From positions 6,204 to 70,203 of the forward strand of contig NZ_LN889796.1 in NCBI RefSeq assembly GCF_900009145.1: DNA of 64,000 bases, written 5' to 3'. Positions 37,401 through 45,239 of this stretch are shown piece by piece. Position 1 is the stretch's first letter, and each line of letters opens with the position of its first letter. A program made the translations under genes and the position numbers. The DNA comes from Planktothrix tepida PCC 9214 (GTDB taxonomy: Bacteria > Cyanobacteriota > Cyanobacteriia > Cyanobacteriales > Microcoleaceae). The notes under the pieces are model-generated. The model did not search any database. It was not told the origin of the DNA and was given only the letters and a program-made list of their open reading frames with translations.

Positions 37401-38700
37401 CGGGATTGAACCTGCGGATGTACGGACAGCAGCAGGAAAATCGGCAGTGGGTCGGATTACAATTCGGGTATTTCACCAGGGGAATCAAACGATTATTGCG
37501 GTTTCCGATGATGGCGGTGGGATTGATGTCAATCGTGTCAAAAATAAGGCGATTCAGAAGGGGTTGATTACGGCTGAAGAAGCTGAGAGTATGAGCAATC
37601 CAGAGATTTATGATCTGTTATTCCTGCCGAACTTTAGTACAAAGGATGTGGCGGATGAATACGCAGGTCGGGGCGTGGGGATGGATGTGGTGCGAACCAG
37701 TTTAACGGATATTCGTGGCACGATTACGACGGATTCGACGTTGGGACGCGGGACGTCGTTCACCATTCGCTTACCCTTGAATATGAGTATTTCCAGGGCG
37801 TTGTGCTGTGTGAGCGATCGGGTGCGGATTGCTTTCCCGATGGATGGGGTAGAAGACATGATTGATGTTCCCCGTGAACAAATTCGAGCGATGGACGATG
37901 GCAGTAAGGCTTTAGAATGGCGGGGAACGATTTTACCTTTACGTCATCTGCGGGAATTGTTAACTTATCACCGTCATTTGGGTCGGGGAAATGTCTATGG
38001 GGCTACGGCTGAGGAAGACATGATTTCGGTGATTGTCCTGCGGTCTTCGAGTAGTTATTTGGCGGTACAGGTGGATCAGGTGTTGATTGAACAGGAAATT
38101 GTGATCAAGCCTTTGGAAGGGCCTGTGCCGAAACCGATTGGCATTGCAGGGGCGACGGTGTTAGGGGATGGTCAAATTGTGGCGATCGCCGATGTGCTGG
38201 AATTGATTGATTTGGCCATGGGTCGGATTCGCAAGGATGCTGCTGGTAAGATTTGGCAGATGGGCAATGCGGTGGCTGAACCCCAACTTCAGAAATCTGA
38301 ACCGACGGTGTTGATTGTGGATGATTCGATTACGGTGCGATCGCTATTATCGATTACATTTGAAAAATCCGGTTATCGCGTGGAAGAGGCGCGAGATGGT
38401 AAGGAAGCTTGGGAAAAACTGAAATCGGGTTTACCCTGTGATATCGTGTTCTGCGATATTGAGATGCCTCGGATGGATGGGTTGGAGTTATTATCGCGGA
38501 TGCAAAAAGATCCGATCCTAACGAATTTACCCATTGCCATGTTAACGTCGCGGGGCGCGGATCGTCACCGTCAAATGGCGTTTAATTTGGGGGCACGAGG
38601 TTACTTTACCAAGCCTTATTTAGAAGAACAGTTATTAGAAGCAGCCGGACGAATGTTAAAAGGTGAAGTGGTCGGGAATACGGCGGTTGCTGTTCAATAA
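34438..38700 (+). CDS. hmpE: Hybrid CheA histidine kinase HmpE/PilL
   Basis: A 1420-residue CheA-type kinase. An HPt domain starts the protein (H49 in AAHSVKGGAAML). A second helical region (about 185-290) is followed by a long Ser/Pro/Lys and then acidic linker (290-770). The dimerisation and kinase region spans 780-1130 (N-box HLVNNAITHG, G-boxes SDDGGGID and GRGVGMDV), then a CheW-like domain (1130-1270) and a C-terminal receiver domain (1290-1410) with D1340 in VFCDIEMP. It should phosphorylate its own receiver, HmpB and HmpA. No Shine-Dalgarno is present; the start is preceded by the heptamer repeat. Confidence 0.9.
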   Translation: MQLEQQQRIMGYFIEEAKDHLNTIEQGLLNLQTTVEDPELLNEVFRAAHSVKGGAAMLGLNSIQQTAHRLEDSFKILKENRLPTQFLDQQLESLFLQVFDTLQALIDQLSGPYGLTEEAASAILQDVEPVFEALNYHIKNVVQQQGTGKRPVETDYSTPVQTRAPSPSISKPREETGHSSAKDLVFGSDVPERLREMLQQFKQPETPQTRQVLIETCRSLARAGELFDLPNWVKFIENVEQVIANSENTYRSLAPVVIKAIKEAQDLVLANRETEIVVTEAITRLLPKSVTSAKAPTSKSQTTQSTLPSRPSKSSGQSPKSRTLGEAESKKSAAATKATASLRQGSVTAKSGNSKKKSPDVSTLTNPLLDTNWSDSATNASNTPTRLPNGPEITPEEYNSLRDLFEGLDEWDHEASEETVGETPAQGGMEADLLQGDFFDLLDEKQTGLNKTEAKNKKSPKETPQRGHHNLGISPANSGVDDDLASFFDNLSDTDIPMVETPNVKPPSTVKMAQDKPLASFEDFFDELLDINPETEVSSGSAQHSTSVSPDEINDLLEDAESLDELFDQFDQQAQVSPEPKPQTAKPSSSLTGEAAPEAVTEPYRSEDWFDELLESEMGIVPETSTPSSLDDLMQFGEEQGATIQDSVEVLTPRISQNLEAMGLTAPNLELPDDDFTSLDALLNEEGAQGQPMAANQTVEEDIFLNLDQLLQSPDAVESTSTPKSSDSGRTPVSKASPSSDEDSEFTELLQLIEDAPRSRSASVPRGTFAKPIAEPIVKVPVKQLDNLSNLMGELVVNRNSLEQDQERMRQFLDNLLHQVSLLGDVGQRMQDFYERSLLEISLLSHRRKPFWFNETSSIHDDDSNTDLDSTELDRFTPFHTLSQEIIELIVRVRESSADIEFLVEEADQVTRELRRITTALQEGLNRARMEPFAIEADALKRPVRDISIKCGKQAELFVEGRDTLIDKMLLGKLHDPLIHLVNNAITHGIEPADVRTAAGKSAVGRITIRVFHQGNQTIIAVSDDGGGIDVNRVKNKAIQKGLITAEEAESMSNPEIYDLLFLPNFSTKDVADEYAGRGVGMDVVRTSLTDIRGTITTDSTLGRGTSFTIRLPLNMSISRALCCVSDRVRIAFPMDGVEDMIDVPREQIRAMDDGSKALEWRGTILPLRHLRELLTYHRHLGRGNVYGATAEEDMISVIVLRSSSSYLAVQVDQVLIEQEIVIKPLEGPVPKPIGIAGATVLGDGQIVAIADVLELIDLAMGRIRKDAAGKIWQMGNAVAEPQLQKSEPTVLIVDDSITVRSLLSITFEKSGYRVEEARDGKEAWEKLKSGLPCDIVFCDIEMPRMDGLELLSRMQKDPILTNLPIAMLTSRGADRHRQMAFNLGARGYFTKPYLEEQLLEAAGRMLKGEVVGNTAVAVQ

Positions 38701-38709
38701 TGCTTGTTA

Positions 38710-38744
38710 TCAGTTATCAGTTATCAGTTATCAGTTATCAGTTA
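38710..38744. repeat. Heptameric short tandem repeat TCAGTTA
   Basis: Five perfect TCAGTTA units, 10 bases after the hmpE stop. Same unit and orientation as at 26007-26069, so this repeat family brackets the hmp cluster. Confidence 0.85.
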
Positions 38745-38843
38745 AGAAAAATTTGAAAAAGTTGATTGTTGACTGTTGACTGGGGTTAACCGTTAACAGT
38801 CAATACTTGGACAAAAAGGGAAATTTAGGGCTCTTTTCCTACC

Positions 38844-38871
38844 TGTTCCCTGTTCCCTATTCCCTGTTCCC
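38844..38871. repeat. Heptameric short tandem repeat TGTTCCC
   Basis: Four heptamers (TGTTCCC three times, TATTCCC once). The third unit overlaps the stop codon of the neighbouring minus-strand aminotransferase-like gene, whose last codons (AGNRE) are written by the repeat. This is the reverse complement of the GGGAACA family at 23084. Confidence 0.75.
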
Positions 38872-40026
38872 TGCTATCGCTTCTAGGAGTTGATCCATTT
38901 CCGAGGGAAGGGTAAAGTAATGAACGCAGGCTCTAACGCAATTGGGATCGAGGAGAGTTCGCAGGAAAATACCCTGGTTTTCTAAAGCGTTGACTAAGGA
39001 TTGATGGGATTTTCCATTGGTGAGTTGAAATGAAACTAAACCCGCTTCGGGGGGAGAGGTTCTTAGACAGTGAATTTGCGGAATTTCTGATAATTTTTGC
39101 CAAAGATATTGACTATTTTGACAAATTTGTTGATAACGCTCTGTTGCAGTTCCCCATTGATGATGCAGGGTAATGGCATGGCGTAATGCTGCATATAATG
39201 GATAGGCAGAAGTGGCGACTTCATACCGTCTAGCATCGGGTATCCAAGCAACGGGTTTTCCCTGTGTATCGTTAATAATACTTCGCCATCCAATAAAGGT
39301 TGGAGATAATTCGGATAAAGATTCCGCACTAATATATAATCCTCCTAATCCATCTGGCCCACACAACCATTTATGACCTGTAAAAGCATAAAAATCAACG
39401 CCTGTTTCTGTTAATTGAAGCGGTAAAACGCCAACGGATTGAGCCGCATCGACTAATACTTTTGTGTTATAATTTTGATGACACAGGTTAACAATTTCTG
39501 TTAAGGGTAAAACTTGACCTGTATTCCATAAAATATGACTGATCACTAATAGGCGAGTATGGGGTTTTAAATACTCAGAAATCATCTCGACTGGATCACC
39601 TTGGTTTAAGGTTTCTCTGAGGGGAAAAAATGAAACTTGCAAATCAAAGCGACGTTGAAGTTCCTGAACCGTTGCGATAATTCCCGGATGTTCACAATCG
39701 GAAATTAACAGATGATCTCCCGGTCGCCAATCGATTCCCCACAGCGCAATATTACAACCAACGGTAACATTTTCGGTGAAACACAGGGTTTCGGGAGAAA
39801 TTCCTAACTCAGTGGCGACCAAATTGCGAGTTAACTGGGTTTCTTGCTTTTGCCATTGGTTAATTTTACCCGAAAAAGGGCCAGAACACTGCACCTCGTT
39901 ATACCCTTGAATAATAGCATCCATCGATATCCGAGGTAATGGCCCTTGTCCCCCATAATTAAAATAGCCTTTATTGGCTAAGGCGGGAAACTGTTGGCGA
40001 TGGGTTTCTAGGGAAGGAGTTGTCAT
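38857..40026 (-). CDS. Class V aminotransferase-fold enzyme, cysteine/cystine C-S lyase-like
   Basis: A 389-residue PLP enzyme of the class V aminotransferase fold. K219 in AFTGHKWLCGPDGLGG is the PLP lysine and D193 in VLVDAAQSVG the pyridine-N contact. The start (KGYFNYGGQGPLP) and the HKWLCGPDG segment resemble the cyanobacterial L-cysteine/cystine C-S lyase (C-DES) that releases sulfide or persulfide for Fe-S clusters; a generic cysteine desulfurase-like role is the alternative. The C-terminal five codons lie in a heptamer repeat. It is divergent from the nuclease gene at 40124. Confidence 0.75.
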   Translation of the reverse strand: MTTPSLETHRQQFPALANKGYFNYGGQGPLPRISMDAIIQGYNEVQCSGPFSGKINQWQKQETQLTRNLVATELGISPETLCFTENVTVGCNIALWGIDWRPGDHLLISDCEHPGIIATVQELQRRFDLQVSFFPLRETLNQGDPVEMISEYLKPHTRLLVISHILWNTGQVLPLTEIVNLCHQNYNTKVLVDAAQSVGVLPLQLTETGVDFYAFTGHKWLCGPDGLGGLYISAESLSELSPTFIGWRSIINDTQGKPVAWIPDARRYEVATSAYPLYAALRHAITLHHQWGTATERYQQICQNSQYLWQKLSEIPQIHCLRTSPPEAGLVSFQLTNGKSHQSLVNALENQGIFLRTLLDPNCVRACVHYFTLPSEMDQLLEAIAGNRE

Positions 40027-40123
40027 AATATTAAGGGTTCGTTATGTTTCGTCAAAGGACACTTTTAAGTTTAAGGTGAAGAGGATATCTAACTCATCAT
40101 TGATCATTGACACCGAAATAATT

Positions 40124-41668
40124 ATGTTAATCACCGATAAACAACTGTTGCTTTATCAACGCTGTCAGAGGCGTGCATTTTTAGAGCGTTATGGAGATAG
40201 TTCTCAACAAGATCCTCCCAGCGATTTTTTACTAAAATTGATGCAGGATAGTTCTGCTTATCAAAATAGTATTTTATCTCATTATCCTTATTCTAAACTC
40301 GATCCTTTTTTTGGAAATTGGGAGTTGGGTGCTAAACAAACCCTAGAGTTAATGCAGCAAGGAGTTGACCGAATTTATCAGGGGGTTTTGCTGAAAGTAG
40401 AGAAACTTAACCTTTCTGAAATTATGTTAGATGGATCGGTGATAGAATCTGATGAAATGATTCAGATTACTTTAGTGAGTTCTCCTGAATTATTAGTGAA
40501 ACAGCCCGGATATTCTCAATTTGGAGATTGGGTTTATGTTTCTCAAGATATTAAGTTAGGGAAACGCCCTAAACTCGATTATCAAATTATTTCGGCTTTT
40601 CATGCTTATTTATTAGAAGGAATTCAAGGAATCCAGCCGGAAACAGGTTGGTTAATTTTACGAGATAAAGCTCCTTATTCGGTTAATTTAGAACAACGTA
40701 TTCCGCAAATGTACCAGGTTTTAAATGATTATTTAAACATGGCGTTATCTCGTGATGAACCGGAGGTTTTTATTGCGAGACAAAAATGTAATTTGTGTCA
40801 ATGGCATAGTTATTGTTTGGAGGTCGCGCGATCGCAAAATCATATTTCTTTAATTCCGGGTGTTACTCCCACTCGCTATCTACGGTTAAAAGAATTGAAT
40901 TTAACAACCGTTGAAACCTTGGTGGAAGCTACCCCAGAGCAATTAGAAGTTTATCCTGAATTTGCAGAGGGAATTGCTTTACAAATTATTAAGCAAGCTG
41001 AATCTAATTTAGAAAGTAAAGCAATTAAACGTCAAGAAGAATTTATCAGTTTTAAACAAAATTTTAATTCTAGCTATTGGTTAGATAATTTTCAAGATAG
41101 CTATCAAACCAAATTAAAAGAATTTCCGGTTGAGATTTATTTTGATATTGAAGCACAACCGGAATTGAATTTAGATTATTTGCATGGTCTTCTAGTTATA
41201 GATCGGCGGTCTAATCAACAGAAATTTTATCCCTTTTTAGCGGAAGATAAAACCCAAGAAGAATTAATTTGGAAGCAGTTTTTAGAGTTAGTTTGGGCTT
41301 ATCCGATCGCTCCTGTTTTTCATTTTTGCGATTATGAACCTAAAACCATTAAACGATTAGCTACAATTTATAATACGCCAGATTATTGCTGGAAACCAGT
41401 ATTAAAACGATTTATTGATCTCCATCAAAAAATGACAGAAACGGTAACACTTCCTGTGGAAAGTTATGCACTGAAACCTGTAGCGAAATGGTTGGGGTTT
41501 GAATGGCGAGATCCCAAAGCAAATGGTGCTCAATCTGTTTGTTGGTATGAACAATGGTTAAAAACAGGCGATCGCACCTTATTAGATGCTATTGTTCAAT
41601 ATAATGAAGATGATTGTCGTGCTACATTTCATGTTAAAGAATGGTTAACAGAATTTCTTAATGCTTAA
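40124..41668 (+). CDS. TM0106-type RecB-like nuclease with C-terminal RNase H-like domain
   Basis: A 514-residue putative nuclease. The N-terminal RecB-type domain has four cysteines, C14 and C222-x2-C225-x5-C231 (CNLCQWHSYC), the Fe-S staple pattern of Cas4/AddB-like nucleases, and DxK residues in SQDIKLGK. A helix-hairpin-helix-like part lies near 245-290. The C-terminal domain (about 330-510) is a DEDD/RNase H-like exonuclease, with YFDIEAQ and YNEDDCRAT. The ATG at 40124 is chosen; 50 further codons upstream lie in the divergent promoter region. No CRISPR array is near. The biological role is unknown. Confidence 0.8.
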   Translation: MLITDKQLLLYQRCQRRAFLERYGDSSQQDPPSDFLLKLMQDSSAYQNSILSHYPYSKLDPFFGNWELGAKQTLELMQQGVDRIYQGVLLKVEKLNLSEIMLDGSVIESDEMIQITLVSSPELLVKQPGYSQFGDWVYVSQDIKLGKRPKLDYQIISAFHAYLLEGIQGIQPETGWLILRDKAPYSVNLEQRIPQMYQVLNDYLNMALSRDEPEVFIARQKCNLCQWHSYCLEVARSQNHISLIPGVTPTRYLRLKELNLTTVETLVEATPEQLEVYPEFAEGIALQIIKQAESNLESKAIKRQEEFISFKQNFNSSYWLDNFQDSYQTKLKEFPVEIYFDIEAQPELNLDYLHGLLVIDRRSNQQKFYPFLAEDKTQEELIWKQFLELVWAYPIAPVFHFCDYEPKTIKRLATIYNTPDYCWKPVLKRFIDLHQKMTETVTLPVESYALKPVAKWLGFEWRDPKANGAQSVCWYEQWLKTGDRTLLDAIVQYNEDDCRATFHVKEWLTEFLNA

Positions 41669-41717
41669 TCCCCAAAATGGAGTTTATGAAGAAAAATTTT
41701 CAAGAGATATAGAATCT

Positions 41718-42191
41718 ATGAATCAAGAACAAAAAATTGATCGTCAGCGAGAACATCAAGCCAATGAACGGACATTTTTAGCTTGGTTAAGAACATCTAT
41801 TTCCTTAATTGCTTTGGGTTTTGCGATCGCTCGATTTAGTTTGTTTTTACGTCAATTACAAACCTCATTTACCGAAAAAATTCCCCCTAGTCATCCTATT
41901 TTTAATTCTGATAATATGGGGATTATTTTAGTCATTACTGGAATGATGATTACTGTAATTGCAGCTTGGAATTATAATCAAGTTTTTTGGCAAATTGAAC
42001 AAGCCAATTATAAACCAAACCGTTTATTAATTTGGATGATGACAGTGATTGTGATTATTTTAGGATTAATGAGTTTACCATTATTTTTCCGTCGAGATTT
42101 ACCCCGGAAAACTGTTTCCAACTCTTTAAATCTGCAAAATCAAAATACATTACCCTTTATTACTAAAGTTCTAATCAATCTTCGATATTAG
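41718..42191 (+). CDS. DUF202 (YidH-like) membrane protein
   Basis: A 157-residue membrane protein with the DUF202 signature ANERTFLAWLRTSISLIALG at residues 15-36, then three predicted membrane helices (about 25-45, 70-92, 103-125). Function unknown. The frame also opens at 41661, overlapping the nuclease gene by 8 bases, but the ATG at 41718 (MNQEQKIDRQREHQ) agrees with the family's N-terminus. Confidence 0.85.
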   Translation: MNQEQKIDRQREHQANERTFLAWLRTSISLIALGFAIARFSLFLRQLQTSFTEKIPPSHPIFNSDNMGIILVITGMMITVIAAWNYNQVFWQIEQANYKPNRLLIWMMTVIVIILGLMSLPLFFRRDLPRKTVSNSLNLQNQNTLPFITKVLINLRY

Positions 42192-42252
42192 AATAGAAAA
42201 TAATAGCTTATTAATTTTTTGTCCCTAAACTTTATTAAAACAGGCAAATCTA

Positions 42253-43383
42253 ATGAGAATTTTATTATCTTGTCTGCTGTTAATCTCAACCTTAATTTCC
42301 TTTTTAATATTTAGCACATCTAGTGTGGCGATTTCAACAGTAATTGATTTAATTGGACAAGTCACTTTACCGACAGGATTACTCTATAATAACACAGAAG
42401 TTGGTGGTTTATCAGGCATTACTTATAATCCTGAACAACAAGTTTATTATGCTATATCCGATGATCCCAGTGATAAAAATAAAGCCCGATTTTATACTCT
42501 CAAAATTGATTTAAGTTCCGGTTACCTTTCAGAAACAGGGGTGAGTGTAGTCGGGGCTACCACACTATTAACAGAAACGGGAAAACCCTTTCCTAAAAAT
42601 AGCCTTGATCCTGAAGGAATTGCGTTTTTTAAAAATAGTGTTTTTATTGCTTCAGAAGGTAACCTTTATCAAAATATTTCCCCTTTTATTCAAGAATTTT
42701 CCAGGGACGGCAAAATATTGAGAAGTTTACCAATTCCTGAAAAGTTTTTTGATGGAAATGGAAATCAAAACCAAGGTGTTCGTTCTAATTTAGCCTTTGA
42801 AAGTTTAACGGTGACACCCGATAAGGCTTATTTGTTTACCGCGAATGAAAACGCCTTAATTCAAGATGGAGGAATAGCGAATTTAGATCAGAAAAGTCCT
42901 TGTCGAATTTTGCGATATAATTTGCAAACCAATCAACCGGATCGAGAGTTTTTGTATATTACTGATCCTTTAGCAAATTCTTCTTTTATAGCCGAACAAT
43001 ATAACAGACAAGGTTTAGTCGATTTATTAGCTATTGATGAATCTCATTTAATTAGTTTAGAACGATCTTTTTCTTTAGGCTTAGGATATACCATAAAATT
43101 ATTTCTAGTTTCTTTAGAAAAAGCGGATACTATTCAAGATTTGCCCAGTTTAAAAGCAACAAATTCTGAGATTATACCCGCAGAAAAAACTTTATTGTTG
43201 AATTTAAGCCGTTTAAATATTGCAGTTGATAATATTGAAGGATTAACTTGGGGTTCTCCCTTACCCGAAGCAGGGCGATCGCTAATTTTAATCAGTGATA
43301 ATAATTTTACAACTCTACAAACAACTCAAATCATAGCATTAAGACTGAATCATCTAACAGTAGTAAGCCCTTCAGGGCTTTGA
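42253..43383 (+). CDS. Phytase-like (esterase-like) secreted protein
   Basis: A 376-residue exported protein with a signal peptide (about 1-25, ILLSCLLLISTLISFLIF) and the phytase-like beta-propeller pattern: VGGLSGITYNPEQQVYYAIS, SLDPEGIAF and DNIEGLTWG. Members are assigned to an esterase-like family related to phytases; the activity is not proven. The last seven codons (VVSPSGL) and the stop codon lie within the palindromic repeat at 43361-43401, so the original C-terminus may have been altered. Confidence 0.75.
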   Translation: MRILLSCLLLISTLISFLIFSTSSVAISTVIDLIGQVTLPTGLLYNNTEVGGLSGITYNPEQQVYYAISDDPSDKNKARFYTLKIDLSSGYLSETGVSVVGATTLLTETGKPFPKNSLDPEGIAFFKNSVFIASEGNLYQNISPFIQEFSRDGKILRSLPIPEKFFDGNGNQNQGVRSNLAFESLTVTPDKAYLFTANENALIQDGGIANLDQKSPCRILRYNLQTNQPDREFLYITDPLANSSFIAEQYNRQGLVDLLAIDESHLISLERSFSLGLGYTIKLFLVSLEKADTIQDLPSLKATNSEIIPAEKTLLLNLSRLNIAVDNIEGLTWGSPLPEAGRSLILISDNNFTTLQTTQIIALRLNHLTVVSPSGL

Positions 43384-43401
43384 GTCCTTTAGGACTCACT
43401 A
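43361..43401. repeat. Double-hairpin palindromic repeat at a gene end
   Basis: AAGCCC-TTCA-GGGCTT (43365-43380) is followed at once by TGAGTCC-TTTA-GGACTCA (43381-43398). The second arm begins with the TGA that ends the phytase-like gene. Its position could make it act as a terminator. Confidence 0.7.
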
Positions 43402-44019
43402 CATCATAACCAAAGCTTAACCCTGGAAACTTGACAAGGCATTGGGGGGATCAGCTATCCTTAGACTAGGAACGTCCGCCATTAGCCAATCACACTCAAA
43501 TGGAGTCATCCAGCCTGCGGTTGTCAGGTCTGAGGGTGAATTAACAATACGACCTCATTGGAGGTGAAATTCTTCTTTACCTAGCGAGACAAAACCTATT
43601 TAATCAAATGATCAAGACTCTTGCATTCGGTTTGGTGACTTTCCAAGAGCCAGTGGTCGAACTGGCAATATCCATTTAGCCGATGCAGAAGTCAAGTTAG
43701 AGAACAAAATTGAATTGATTTATTAACCCTTTTTTATGAGTGTCTAATTTGATAAAACCTGAACATTTCTGTGTTACCCACAGGAAACAGAGTTTTATCG
43801 TCATCATTAACTTTTAACCCTAAAGCTATCCTGATTTTAGTCGTAACACCTTGGTTTTAAAGGGTTTTCGGCTCAAATAGAGTTTGGTTTAAATTCTCTA
43901 TTATCAACATTGAATGGAGAATTGATAAAGGTTGTATTGAAGAACAACCTCTAGTTTTTGGTGCAAATTTATCCGTTCGAGATTAAGTCAAAACTTCCGA
44001 ATTTTCGGAACAATTTGTT
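43402..44019. other. 618-bp region without an intact gene
   Basis: No ORF with support. A 41-codon open frame (43861-43986, ending GANLSVRD) and a short plus-strand frame ending IHLADAEVKLENKIELIY (stop near 43725) look like possible decayed coding sequence. Neither has a start site or a family match that could be recognised. Confidence 0.4.
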
Positions 44020-45003
44020 ATGAATTCTTTAATCATTAAACCCTACGAAGGTCAAAAAGATTGGTCTGCAATTTTTAATTTATTTCAAGCCTGTCAAACC
44101 GTTGATCATCTCACAGAAGATGAAAGTTTAGCAGACTTAAAATTAGGACTCTCTTCTCCAACGGTTAACCCCGAAAAAGATATCCGTCTTTGGACAGATG
44201 TAAAAGGTCAACTTTTGGGATTAGTTGGAATTGAACCTCAAGCCTCTAAAATTGGAATTGATGGATATTTTGGATTGTATATTCATCCTAGTGTCCGATC
44301 CAGCAATTTAGGCAAACAAATGATGCGGTGGTGTGAAAGCCGTATTCGAGAAATCGGACAACAAAAAAGACAACCTGTACAACTGCGAACCTACAGTTTA
44401 GAACAACAAACCGAACAAAATCAGTTACTCAAACAACGAGGTTTTAAAGTAGATCGGCAGTTTATTACGATGGCGAAATCCTTAGAATATCCTGTATCTA
44501 TTCCCGAACTTCCATCCGGTTTTAAATTATCTTATATTCAGGGTAAACAAGACCTTTCAGCTTGGGTTGATTTGTTTAATGAATCCTTTATTGACCATTG
44601 GGATCATCATGAATTAACCCTAGAACAAGCCGAATATTGGCAAAATCAACCGATTTATCAACCTGAATTAGATTTAGTTGCAGTTGCACCGAATGGAACA
44701 TTTGCGGCTTTTTGTAGATGTCACTTAAATTCTGATCAAATTGGTTGGATTGAATGGTTAGGAACACGACGAACATTTAGGAAATTAGGATTAGGAAAAA
44801 CCATCCTTTTGGCAGGTTTATCTCAACTACAGAAAGCGGGTGTAACCACTGCCAAACTAAGCGTTGATGCTGATAGTTTAACAGGGGCAACAAAGCTCTA
44901 TCAATCGGTTGATTTTAAACCCGTAACCCCCTGGTTTTCCTGGGTAAAACCCCTATCCCGTCAAAATCTCAGCCAACTTTTCCCCCAACAAGCTACTGCT
45001 TAA
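44020..45003 (+). CDS. Tandem GNAT N-acetyltransferase
   Basis: A 327-residue protein with two GNAT-like halves. The first (about 3-150) has the acetyl-CoA loop region VRSSNLGKQMMRWCESRI, the second (about 165-310) TFRKLGLGKTILLAGLSQL, followed by KLSVDADSLTGATKLYQS and VDFKPV. The substrate is unknown. The layout resembles mycothiol synthase-like double GNATs in outline only. It precedes the ABC permease gene by 236 bases on the same strand. Confidence 0.85.
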   Translation: MNSLIIKPYEGQKDWSAIFNLFQACQTVDHLTEDESLADLKLGLSSPTVNPEKDIRLWTDVKGQLLGLVGIEPQASKIGIDGYFGLYIHPSVRSSNLGKQMMRWCESRIREIGQQKRQPVQLRTYSLEQQTEQNQLLKQRGFKVDRQFITMAKSLEYPVSIPELPSGFKLSYIQGKQDLSAWVDLFNESFIDHWDHHELTLEQAEYWQNQPIYQPELDLVAVAPNGTFAAFCRCHLNSDQIGWIEWLGTRRTFRKLGLGKTILLAGLSQLQKAGVTTAKLSVDADSLTGATKLYQSVDFKPVTPWFSWVKPLSRQNLSQLFPQQATA

Positions 45004-45107
45004 AGAGCGTATACAATAGGAGTGTGGTTTGTCAGTTGTCAGGAAAAAGATCCCAATGCACAGTGCAACCTAAAGGGTACAGTGAGGCAGTTAGAAATTA
45101 ATAATTT

Positions 45108-45239
45108 CCCCCTTGTCCCCTTGTCCCCTTGTCCCCCTGTCCCCCTGTCCCCCTGTCCCCCTGTCCCCCTGTCCCCCTGTCCCCCTGTCCCCTTGTCCCC
45201 CTTCCCCCCTTCTCCCCTTCTCCCCTTCCCTCCTCCCCT
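45108..45239. repeat. Octameric pyrimidine repeat CCCCCTGT and C/T tract
   Basis: A run of CCCCTTGT/CCCCCTGT units (45108-45200) passes into a C/T-only tract and ends at the ATG of the permease gene at 45240. It holds no purine-rich ribosome binding site and could form unusual DNA structure. All frames through it lack stops, which creates spurious ORF extensions. Confidence 0.85.

Noticed and set aside
30910-38700. Assignment of the cluster to PixJ-type phototaxis (tax/pix)
   Set aside because: The receptor has no GAF or bilin-binding cysteine; domain layout and the divergent hmpF favour the hmp/pil system.
40124-41668. The RecB-like nuclease as Cas4 of a CRISPR system
   Set aside because: It has a C-terminal RNase H-like domain, lies alone, and no repeat-spacer array or cas gene is near.
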